From assembly GCA_031265995.1 (NCBI GenBank), contig JAISBW010000037.1, forward strand, positions 20,845 through 84,844: DNA of 64,000 nucleotides, written 5' to 3'. The position numbers were made by a program, and so were the translations under genes. The notes under the pieces were generated by a model. It saw only the letters and a program-made list of their open reading frames with translations. It was not told where the DNA came from and did no database searches. This DNA is from Oscillospiraceae bacterium. GTDB lineage: Bacteria; Bacillota; Clostridia; Oscillospirales; Acutalibacteraceae. Below, in pieces: positions 19,963 to 28,346 of the stretch; position 1 is the first letter of the stretch, and each line of letters starts with the position of its first letter.

Positions 19963-20274
19963 ATGAATTTCAAAGCTTTTTCTTTAAGTAATGAAGATTT
20001 CGAAGATAACGAGGAAGATTCTGACGATTTTGAAGAGGATGAAGAGAATAAAGAGAATGATAAAAACGATAAGGAAGACAAAAAAGAAGTAAAGGACGAA
20101 GATCTAAATGTAGCCGGTGCCTTTCGTGAAGGAGCGGAACCTGTCAACGTACTATGTAATAGCTGCGGTAGCAGAAGTGTATTGTGGGTTACTAAAAATT
20201 CTGCTCCTAAAGAATTTGTCTGCCCTAATTGCGGACGGTCTATAAAGAGTTTTAACTTGAACGACTATGCTTAA
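19963..20274 (+). CDS. Acidic linker plus C-terminal zinc-ribbon protein
   Basis: ATG after aaggagggg RBS; CNSCG...CPNCG; the ORF track start at 19723 is too far upstream and overlaps the tRNA. Confidence 0.75.
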   Translation: MNFKAFSLSNEDFEDNEEDSDDFEEDEENKENDKNDKEDKKEVKDEDLNVAGAFREGAEPVNVLCNSCGSRSVLWVTKNSAPKEFVCPNCGRSIKSFNLNDYA

Positions 20275-20992
20275 AATTAATAACATTTCAAAAAATTTTG
20301 GTAGCGTTGAAGTGCTTCGGAATATAAATTTCGAAGTTTCATATGGTGAGGTTGTCGGTCTTATCGGCGAAAACGGAGCGGGTAAGTCTACTTTGCTTAG
20401 AATTCTGAGCACAATGTTAAAGCCGGATTCAGGTACAGTAGATGTCTGTGGTGTTGATTTGATTCAAAATCCAAGTATGGTCAGAGAAAACGTTGGAATT
20501 CTTTTTGGTAGTGAGGCGGGATTATACGATCGTCTTACGGTGAGGGAAAATCTTGTGTTTTTTGCAAGATTATATGGGATTCCGTTATCCCAAGCAGAAT
20601 CTAGAGTTTCTGAACTTGCACAAAATTTTGGGTTTGAAAATTTTGAAAATCAATTTGCGCATTCACTGTCCAGAGGAATGTGCCAGAAAGCGGCGATAGC
20701 TCGCTCCTTGATTCATGATCCGCAAGTTATGCTTTTCGATGAACCAGATTCAGGTCTTGATTTTAAATCCGCACATGTTTTTTTTAACTTTTTGGATTTT
20801 TGCAGAAATAAGCAAAAAGTTGTAATTTTTTCAAGTCATTCTATGGAAAATATAAAGCTTTATTCTGATAAAGTGGTTGTCATACGCCATGGTGAGATTA
20901 TCGAAGTTTTTGACTCTCATTCTAAAAGAGACGAATTAAGTGACAGAAAATATAATGAATTTTTGTTCACTTTAATTTGTGGCGAAACTTAG
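20267..20992 (+). CDS. ABC transporter ATP-binding protein (NatA-like)
   Basis: GENGAGKST Walker A, LSRGMCQKAAIARSLIHDPQVMLFDEPDSGLD signature and Walker B. Confidence 0.9.
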   Translation: MLKINNISKNFGSVEVLRNINFEVSYGEVVGLIGENGAGKSTLLRILSTMLKPDSGTVDVCGVDLIQNPSMVRENVGILFGSEAGLYDRLTVRENLVFFARLYGIPLSQAESRVSELAQNFGFENFENQFAHSLSRGMCQKAAIARSLIHDPQVMLFDEPDSGLDFKSAHVFFNFLDFCRNKQKVVIFSSHSMENIKLYSDKVVVIRHGEIIEVFDSHSKRDELSDRKYNEFLFTLICGET

Positions 20993-21154
20993 AACCTGTA
21001 TTCAGAAGGACGAATTCCAAATTTTCGAAGAATTTTTCTTCAGTTAATGATAAAAAGGCAAGATGAATAATTTATGTATTCTGAGCGTTTTCGACAAAAT
21101 TTTGAAAAAAATTATTGAAAATTAGGTATTTTGATGCTTTTGAATACAGGTTCT
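20991..21154. repeat. Family A repeat, copy A4 (full)
   Basis: agaacctgtattcagaagg...gcttttgaatacaggttctt; abuts the stop codon of the ABC ATPase gene. Confidence 0.9.
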
Positions 21155-21226
21155 TGAGGTCTGTGTTTTTAATTATATAAAAGTCTGAATTTTTATTGTT
21201 TCGTTTTTAAAAATTTTTAAGGGTAG

Positions 21227-21871
21227 GTGATTAGATTTATGCCTGGGGGAAAGCAGAATCCGCATTCTTTTTCGTTGATGAATCTTTTCGCAGTCTTTCT
21301 GATGTTTCCAGTTACAATTTTATCTTTTAAAGCTTATGCTTTTTTAAATGAAGGCCAAAAAGTTATAGCAGGAGTTAATACTATTTTAAGTCCAGGACGA
21401 ATTGAACGCATAGGGACGACAGTCGATAGCTTAGCTCTTATTTTTGGTGATGAACAAAGAGAAAAACTTATAGAAATATTTGGATTAGCATTAAATGCTT
21501 TGAGAGTTTTAGATGCGCGAGAGGAAAATGCAGATGAAACAATTTTACAACAAGCTATGAATACAATACTATTGGCTGCCCGAGAAATCGAAGCTATAGC
21601 TAGAACGTTTGAAGATGGAAACACTTCGCGAGAAATAGTTCGGGTGGCGGCACTCCTGAGGGAAATGTTGCAAGAAGTAAGAGATGCACCTAGTATACTT
21701 CGGGGTTTAATGAAAAACGAATCTCTTTTTAGGCTTACAAGAACTGGTAGTCATCCGCCAAGGGACGCAACTACAAGGGTAAATCATGGCACGCAACATC
21801 CTCCTAGCGAAGAACCTGAGGAACCTAGATGTTACCCAGATGAGCTGGATGATGTCAAAATTAATCTTTGA
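21227..21871 (+). CDS. Hypothetical secreted helical protein
   Basis: Signal-peptide-like NLFAVFLMFPVTILSFKAYA; no family recognised; start could be 21239. Confidence 0.55.
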   Translation: MIRFMPGGKQNPHSFSLMNLFAVFLMFPVTILSFKAYAFLNEGQKVIAGVNTILSPGRIERIGTTVDSLALIFGDEQREKLIEIFGLALNALRVLDAREENADETILQQAMNTILLAAREIEAIARTFEDGNTSREIVRVAALLREMLQEVRDAPSILRGLMKNESLFRLTRTGSHPPRDATTRVNHGTQHPPSEEPEEPRCYPDELDDVKINL

Positions 21872-22666
21872 TTGTTAGCTTACATGTCTTATCACATTTC
21901 ATTTAAATATTTTAATGTAAACTTAAATATTGACCCCACGGCATTTAAAATTGGCGGCTTTGATATAGAGTGGTATGGATTAATCGTCGCCGTTGCGTTT
22001 TTTGTTGCGGGGATTTTGGTGTTTTCAGAGAATAAAAAGGCAAAAAATAAAATAGATGAAGAACAACTTGCTGAAATTATTACAACGGTTTATTTTTCAG
22101 GGATTATAGGAGCAAGAATTTATTACATAATATTTTATCCCGATAAGTTTTATTTCGAAAATTTTTTAAATATTTTCAGAATTCGTTCAGGCGGAATGGC
22201 CATTTATGGGTCGATTTTAGCAGGAATCGCCGCTGTTTTTTTTGTTTGCAAATTCAAAAATTTAGATTTTAAAAACGTTTTAAATTTATTCTCTTCTGGA
22301 GTTATTTTAGCGCAATCGATCGGAAGATGGGGGAATTTTTTCAATCAAGAGGCGTTTGGTTCTCCGACATCGTCTCTATTTGGCATGGCCAGCGAGGCGA
22401 CTGATTTTATTCCGGTTCATCCGTGTTTCTTATACGAATCTTTTTGGTGTTTAATTGGATTTTTATTAATAAAAAACATAAAAAGCAAATTTTATTTTTA
22501 TTTAATTTGGTATAGTATCGGAAGATTTTTTATTGAATTTTTAAGATCAGATAGCCTTTTGATTCCAAACACTCAAATCAAAATTTCGCAATTTATCTCG
22601 ATTTTATTACTACTTTTGTGCTTAATTTTCAAATTTAAAAAACACTTGATAAAATCTAAAGAATAA
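21872..22666 (+). CDS. lgt: Prolipoprotein diacylglyceryl transferase
   Basis: IEWYGLIVAVAF, RSGGMAIYGSILAG, IGRWGNFFNQEAFG, HPCFLYESFW motifs; start may be ATG 21884. Confidence 0.93.
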   Translation: MLAYMSYHISFKYFNVNLNIDPTAFKIGGFDIEWYGLIVAVAFFVAGILVFSENKKAKNKIDEEQLAEIITTVYFSGIIGARIYYIIFYPDKFYFENFLNIFRIRSGGMAIYGSILAGIAAVFFVCKFKNLDFKNVLNLFSSGVILAQSIGRWGNFFNQEAFGSPTSSLFGMASEATDFIPVHPCFLYESFWCLIGFLLIKNIKSKFYFYLIWYSIGRFFIEFLRSDSLLIPNTQIKISQFISILLLLLCLIFKFKKHLIKSKE

Positions 22667-22692
22667 AATACAATTTAGGTTAGGAGGCAGAA

Positions 22693-23598
22693 ATGTTTGG
22701 TTTCGTAGATTTTTTTGCGGGAATTTTAGGATTCTTTTTGGGATTTTTATTTGAGATTTTAGGGAATTACGGTGTGGCCGTCCTTTTTTTTACGCTTATC
22801 ATAAGTGTTGTCATGTTCCCTTTTGCCATCAGACGACAACGCGGAATGACTCCAAGCGCACGGTTTGAAATGCGCAGAGAAGAGCTTCGCAAACGATGTG
22901 GTACCGATGCACAGCGTTTTAACCAAGAGTTTATGGTGTTAAGTCAAGAAGAAAATTTCAACCCATTAAAAGGACTTCTAAATATTTCTATGATATCGAC
23001 TATCGTAATACTCAGCGGAATTTACGGGGCAATTCAACGGCCCTTGACCAATGTTTTGCATTTGCCGATTGAAAAAGTTAATTTAGCATCCGAAGTTCTG
23101 CCACTGGAAACGCTTTCTAAGAATAAAAATAATGCTCAGCTTGAATTAGTGAGAAATTTTGATACCATTAAAGAAAAACTTACCATGTTTTCGGTTGAAG
23201 AAACAATCAAGATTTCAAAGTTAAGTTCAGGGTTTAGTTTTCTCGGGCTTAGTCTGCTCGATACTCCTAAATATTCAAAGTTTAGCAGCATGCTGTGGAT
23301 TATTCCTCTATTAAGTCTTTTTTCATCCGTGGTCGGCACTTACATAATGCAAAAAATTTCCGGCTCCAATGAAGAAGCACCTAGGGGAAAATTCATGATG
23401 TATCTTTTTCCAATTTTTCAGGCGTGGATTGTTTACACCGTTTTCGCCGCTGTTGGCATATATTTGGTTTTCAGTAGTATTTTAGGGGTTTTGCAAACCG
23501 TTATGATAGACAGATTTTTTAGTGTTTATGCGGTTAATGCAAGAAAAGAATACTTTAGATTTAAGAAAATGCTCGAACAAGAAAAACTGAATTATTAG
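22693..23598 (+). CDS. yidC: YidC/Oxa1 membrane protein insertase
   Basis: YGVAVLFFTLIISVVMFPFAIRRQR...FNPLKGLLNISMISTIVILSGIYGAIQRPL; aggaggcag RBS. Confidence 0.85.
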   Translation: MFGFVDFFAGILGFFLGFLFEILGNYGVAVLFFTLIISVVMFPFAIRRQRGMTPSARFEMRREELRKRCGTDAQRFNQEFMVLSQEENFNPLKGLLNISMISTIVILSGIYGAIQRPLTNVLHLPIEKVNLASEVLPLETLSKNKNNAQLELVRNFDTIKEKLTMFSVEETIKISKLSSGFSFLGLSLLDTPKYSKFSSMLWIIPLLSLFSSVVGTYIMQKISGSNEEAPRGKFMMYLFPIFQAWIVYTVFAAVGIYLVFSSILGVLQTVMIDRFFSVYAVNARKEYFRFKKMLEQEKLNY

Positions 23599-23760
23599 AA
23601 TCTGTATTCAAAGGGTAAATTCCAAATTTTTGAAGAATTTTTCTTCAGTAGTGACAAAAAAAGAGCAATGAATACTTTATTTATTCTGGGCATTTTCGAT
23701 AAAATTTTGAAAAAAATTATTGAAAATTAGGTATTTTGATCCTTTTGGATACGGGTTGTT
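23597..23760. repeat. Family A repeat, copy A5 (full)
   Basis: agaatctgtattcaaaggg...ccttttggatacgggttgtt; begins in the yidC stop codon. Confidence 0.9.
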
Positions 23761-23809
23761 AGTATTATTTAGTTTGTATATTTTTAATCTGATAATAGGG
23801 AAAATCGGA

Positions 23810-24985
23810 ATGTTTGAACAAACAATAGTTGTTTTTTTAAAAGAAATGAAGAATATTTTAAGAGATAAAAAAACTTTTATAGTAGGTTTGTTGATTCCTT
23901 TTTTTTTGGTTCCCACAATGCTGTGGATAACCTCGTTTTCAATGAAAAACACTCAAAGCCAAATTTCACAAAGCGTTGTCGTAGCGTTTGATAATTCAGA
24001 TAATTTTTTTTACGATTTCTGCAGTTCTCAAAAAAATATAAAAATAATTGAAGCTGCCCCGAGCGAGCTTGAATCCGGTAAGATTTCGGCTTATATTTTA
24101 ACTTCAAAAGATATTAATAAAAAAATTTTATCTGGCAATAATTTTGAGATTAATGTAAAATATAGCGAGTCATCAATCAATTCAATTATGACTTCACCTG
24201 TTTTACTGGCTTGTGAAAGCGCATTCAGGGAAATGTGTGCCGAAGTTGCTTTGTATTCAAAAAATAGTAATCTTAAAACCGATGAAATTCGTAAATATTT
24301 GACTTCTTATCAGATTCCGATTAAAGAACCTGATAGCAGAATAGTAGATAATATGGGGTCTATGTATTTTAATATTTTAACTCCAATGATGTTGATTCTT
24401 TATTGTTGTGTAGGATCGGTAGGCTGTGCTTTAGACATGACCGCAGGTGAAAAGGAACGCGGCACACTTGAGCCTTTGCTTTCTACAGGTGCTGTTCGTA
24501 GTATGATTATTTTAGGCAAACTTTCCGCTGCCGCTCTCATGGGTATATTTTCTTCAATTTGCACTGGCATCGGTCTTTGTGTTTATTTGTATTCATCTTC
24601 GGGCAAGATTTCTATCGGAATAAGATGTATTTCTATTCTTTTTTTAACCGTAATATTTACATCGGTGTTTTTCGCTGCAATTAATTTAATTATCGGAACT
24701 TATGCAAAGTCTTACAAAGAAGCGCAGACTTATACCGTGCCAATTTCTATAGTTTGTTTGATACCTTCATATTTTACTTATTTTCTTAATTCAAGTGATA
24801 TGTCTTTGTTTTACTTTTTGATTCCTGTTCTAAATATTGTTTGTCTAATGAAAGAGTTACTAGCGGGAATAATTAATCCTTTGCATATAATGACCTCTTT
24901 TTTAGGTGTTTTCTTATATATAGCAATTTCAGTTTTTGTCATTCTGCATATGTTTAAGCAAGAAAAAATAATTTTTAAAATATAA
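23810..24985 (+). CDS. ABC-2 type transporter permease (NatB-like)
   Basis: FLKEMKNILRDKKTFIVGLLIPFFLVP and AGEKERGTLEPLLSTGAVRSMIILGKL; ORF-track start 23720 lies within repeat A5. Confidence 0.87.
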   Translation: MFEQTIVVFLKEMKNILRDKKTFIVGLLIPFFLVPTMLWITSFSMKNTQSQISQSVVVAFDNSDNFFYDFCSSQKNIKIIEAAPSELESGKISAYILTSKDINKKILSGNNFEINVKYSESSINSIMTSPVLLACESAFREMCAEVALYSKNSNLKTDEIRKYLTSYQIPIKEPDSRIVDNMGSMYFNILTPMMLILYCCVGSVGCALDMTAGEKERGTLEPLLSTGAVRSMIILGKLSAAALMGIFSSICTGIGLCVYLYSSSGKISIGIRCISILFLTVIFTSVFFAAINLIIGTYAKSYKEAQTYTVPISIVCLIPSYFTYFLNSSDMSLFYFLIPVLNIVCLMKELLAGIINPLHIMTSFLGVFLYIAISVFVILHMFKQEKIIFKI

Positions 24986-24997
24986 AGAAGTGTAAAT

Positions 24998-27037
24998 ATG
25001 GAATTAAAAGAATGGGTTTTTAATAAGCCCAATAAATTTTTGGCTGATGAAATTCGCGAACGCTATAATATTTCTGAGATTGCGGCAAATCTACTTATTT
25101 CAAGGAATTTAACTGAAAAAAGTGATATCGATTCGTTTTTAGATGATTCGCCGGTTGTTTCTGATCCTTTTTCTTTTGTTGGTATGGAAAAATTAGTAAA
25201 AAGATTAAAAACCGCAATTGAAAATTTTGAGAAAATATGCATTTTCGGCGATTACGATTCCGACGGTATTACTTCTACGGCAATGTTTTATAAATATCTT
25301 CTAAGCAAAGGCGCTGATGTAATCTATAGTTTGCCGTCACGCTACAGTGGTGGTTATGGTTTGAATGCTGATTCGGTGAGAAAAATTTCAAGTTATGGGG
25401 TTAAAGTAATTTTAACCGTAGATAATGGTATTTCCGCAAAAACAGAGATAGAATTTGCAAATGAAATCGGAATGGATGTTATCGTGACAGATCACCATAA
25501 ACCGCCTAAAGATCTCCCTGATGCCGTAGCAATTGTTAATCCGCATTTAAATCCTGGTGGTTTTTCTGATTTTGCCGGTGTCGGCGTTGTATTTAAAATT
25601 ATTGAAGCGATGGAGCAAGGCAAGAAAAATTTAAGCGAACTCATTGATGAATACGGCGATTTCCTTGCGATAGGTACAATAGGCGATTCCGTTCCGCTCC
25701 TTGGTGAAAATCGAAAACTTGTTAAATTAGGACTAAAAACGATTGAGAATACAAAAAAGCCAGGTGTAAAAATTCTTGCCGAGAATTGCGGATTTTGCGG
25801 TAGTTTGACTTCTTTGGATGTTACTTTCGGTATTGTTCCTAAAATAAATGCTTGCGGAAGGATGGGCGAACCTGAAGCCGCGGTTAAACTGCTTTTAAGC
25901 AAGTCTTCCGAAGAAGCTTCTGAGTTGTTTTCTGTTTTAGTGAATGAAAATGATGAAAGAAAGAAAGTAAGCAATAAAATTTTCGGGAAAGCCAAGGTTG
26001 AAATTTCAAAAACAGGGGCACAATTTGAGCGTATAATTTTCGTTTGGAGCGAAGATTGGAATCACGGAATAATCGGAATCGTTGCCGCTAATATTATGTC
26101 AAAGTTTGGAAAACCTTGTGTTTTATTTTCGATAAAAGACAAAGAAGCCCGAGCTTCCGGGCGTAGTATCGAAGGATTTGACATGCATTCCGCAGTCAGC
26201 AAGTGTTCAAGTTTTTTATTGCGATTTGGTGGGCATCCAATGGCTGTGGGCCTCACTTTAAAATCCGAAAATTTGCAAAAATTTAAATCCGAAATTCTGG
26301 ATTATGTCAAAGACATCGAGGTACCGTTCCCAATTTTAAAAATAGAATACTTACTTGAGCCGTCTGAGATATCCGTTAAAAACCTTGAAAGTATTGATGT
26401 ATTAAAGCCGTTTGGTTCTTGTAATGTGGAACCGGTTTTTGGGATAACGGAGGCTAAACTTATAAAAATTGTTTCAATTGGAGGCGGTCTTCATTTAAAA
26501 CTTACATTTTTGAAAGATAACAAAGAGTTTGACGCCGTGCTTTTTGGCGTTTCTGAAATTAGATTTCTCCACGAGCTAGGCGATACCCTAGATTTAGCCG
26601 TTCGTTTGAGAAAAAATTTTTATTTAGGCTCTGTTAGTGTTTCAATTCATATATTAGACCTTAAATTTTCTGATCTCGATACAAGCGACGCCGTTCGCCA
26701 AAAACGAGATTTCGAAGATTTTATGTCAGGAAATATAAAAGAGGATTTATCCGTGTTATTGCCTACAAGAGATGAGTTTATCGTTGTTTATAACTATGTG
26801 GTAAGACATTCAATTTCTTATTTTAGAGTCGATATTCTAAGTTTTAGACTTAAAAATTATAACATAAAATTAATTAAACTTTATATAATTTTAGAAGTGT
26901 TAAACGAACTCGGAATATTAAAATTTTCAAGAACAGGCGATGAGTACACAATTTTCGGAGAAAAACCTAAAATAAAAGCTGATTTAGACAAGTCTAGAAT
27001 TTTAGAAAATTTAAAAACCTGCATTCAAAAAGCTTAG
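24998..27037 (+). CDS. recJ: Single-stranded-DNA-specific exonuclease RecJ
   Basis: FGDYDSDGITSTAMFYKYL, TVDNGISA, TDHHKPP, ASGRSIEGFDMHSA, GGHPMAVGLTL motifs. Confidence 0.93.
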   Translation: MELKEWVFNKPNKFLADEIRERYNISEIAANLLISRNLTEKSDIDSFLDDSPVVSDPFSFVGMEKLVKRLKTAIENFEKICIFGDYDSDGITSTAMFYKYLLSKGADVIYSLPSRYSGGYGLNADSVRKISSYGVKVILTVDNGISAKTEIEFANEIGMDVIVTDHHKPPKDLPDAVAIVNPHLNPGGFSDFAGVGVVFKIIEAMEQGKKNLSELIDEYGDFLAIGTIGDSVPLLGENRKLVKLGLKTIENTKKPGVKILAENCGFCGSLTSLDVTFGIVPKINACGRMGEPEAAVKLLLSKSSEEASELFSVLVNENDERKKVSNKIFGKAKVEISKTGAQFERIIFVWSEDWNHGIIGIVAANIMSKFGKPCVLFSIKDKEARASGRSIEGFDMHSAVSKCSSFLLRFGGHPMAVGLTLKSENLQKFKSEILDYVKDIEVPFPILKIEYLLEPSEISVKNLESIDVLKPFGSCNVEPVFGITEAKLIKIVSIGGGLHLKLTFLKDNKEFDAVLFGVSEIRFLHELGDTLDLAVRLRKNFYLGSVSVSIHILDLKFSDLDTSDAVRQKRDFEDFMSGNIKEDLSVLLPTRDEFIVVYNYVVRHSISYFRVDILSFRLKNYNIKLIKLYIILEVLNELGILKFSRTGDEYTIFGEKPKIKADLDKSRILENLKTCIQKA

Positions 27038-27199
27038 AACCTGTATTCAAAAGGATCAAAATACCCAATTCTCAATAATTTTTTTCAAAATTTTGCCAGA
27101 AATGCTCAAAATACGTAAAGTATTCATTGTGCCTTTTTCCTTATTTTGAAGAAAAATTCTTCGAAAATCTGGATTTGTTCTTTTAAATACAGGTTCTTA
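27036..27199. repeat. Family A repeat, copy A6 (full, inverted relative to A1)
   Basis: agaacctgtattcaaaaggatcaaaataccc...tcttttaaatacaggttcttac; abuts the recJ stop. Confidence 0.9.
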
Positions 27200-27265
27200 C
27201 ATGTCTTGTTTTAGTGGTATTGTTTTTATGAATTGATCCTGAATTATATATCTTTGAATAGTTAA

Positions 27266-27316
27266 AATCTGTATTTAGAAAAATTAATTCTAATTTTTCT
27301 TATGAATGCAGATTTT
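27266..27316. repeat. Short palindrome, possible minimal relic of family A
   Basis: aatctgtatttagaaaaatta-attc-taatttttcttatgaatgcagatt hairpin; ends resemble agaacctgtattc/gaatacaggttct. Confidence 0.5.
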
Positions 27317-27429
27317 TGGTTTTGCATTCAATTCGAAAAAACTATTGATTTATACAAAAAAATGAGTATAATTATATGTAAATAGTTGTAAATATCTAAA
27401 ATTCATAGATAAGTTTTCGTAATAACAGG

Positions 27430-28332
27430 GTGATTCAAAATATGCCGGATGAATTTGAAGAAAAAGTTACTATTGAAAAAAGAGGATTAATAGAGGATTT
27501 TATTGAGCGTACTCCCGGCAATTTAGGCTCGCTTTTTTGTTTTCCTGAATTTATTGTTTTTGAAAAATATAAATATTTTTACAACATTTTTGAAAATCTT
27601 CTTTGCATTTCTGAAAATTGTGATGGAAGAATTATAATTCTTCCGCCTTTAGGTGATTATAATTTAAAAAATTTTTGTAAAGCAATCGATAAAATTTTTG
27701 ATTTTTTTGAAAAACGAGTTTTAATTTTCGGTCATATACCCTCACAATTACTTGGATTTTTCCTGTCTTTAGGAAAAAAATATAGAATCAGATTTTTTTA
27801 TAATATAGACTCAAGCGATTATTTATATCAAACTGAAAAACTTAAAAATTTAATAAAAAATTCTAAAAAAAGAAGACATTCTTATAATAATTTTGTTAGA
27901 AAATATAAACCGGAAATCGAAGAAATAAATTCTGAAAACAAACAAATGTGCTATGAAATAACAAAAAATTTTTTTTGTAAACAAAATTGCAAAAATTGCG
28001 TTTATGGATGCGAAAAAAAGATAATAAGCACCACCATAGAAAAATATGAAAAATTAGGTTACATGGGTTTTTTTGTGAAATTAGATTCAGATTATATTGG
28101 ATTTAGTTTAAATAAAAAAGTTAAAAATCAACTTTACTTTCATCAAAAAAAAATGGCTCACATAAATGGATTAAATGAATATATTATCAATTCAAATGAA
28201 AAAAAATATGAAGATACAATTTTATCGAATTGCTCTGAGGATATGGGAATATTGGGGCTTCGTATTCATAAAAGCAGAATTTGTGAGTACACACTGAAAC
28301 ACAAATTTTTCGCCAGAATAATTAAAATATAA
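27430..28332 (+). CDS. DUF2156/LPG-synthase-C-like protein with Cys-rich insertion
   Basis: YLYQTEKLKNLIKNSKKRRHSYNNFVRKY resembles DUF2156; internal CKQNCKNCVYGC. Confidence 0.6.
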   Translation: MIQNMPDEFEEKVTIEKRGLIEDFIERTPGNLGSLFCFPEFIVFEKYKYFYNIFENLLCISENCDGRIIILPPLGDYNLKNFCKAIDKIFDFFEKRVLIFGHIPSQLLGFFLSLGKKYRIRFFYNIDSSDYLYQTEKLKNLIKNSKKRRHSYNNFVRKYKPEIEEINSENKQMCYEITKNFFCKQNCKNCVYGCEKKIISTTIEKYEKLGYMGFFVKLDSDYIGFSLNKKVKNQLYFHQKKMAHINGLNEYIINSNEKKYEDTILSNCSEDMGILGLRIHKSRICEYTLKHKFFARIIKI

Positions 28333-28346
28333 AGGAAGTTTTTATA

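Noticed and set aside
25492-25995. Antisense ORF inside recJ (also 38541-39089, 29921-30520, 44387-44911 and many others)
   Set aside because: Opposite strand of well-supported genes, Ser/Phe/Ile-rich translation and no family motifs; shadow ORFs of AT-rich coding sequence.
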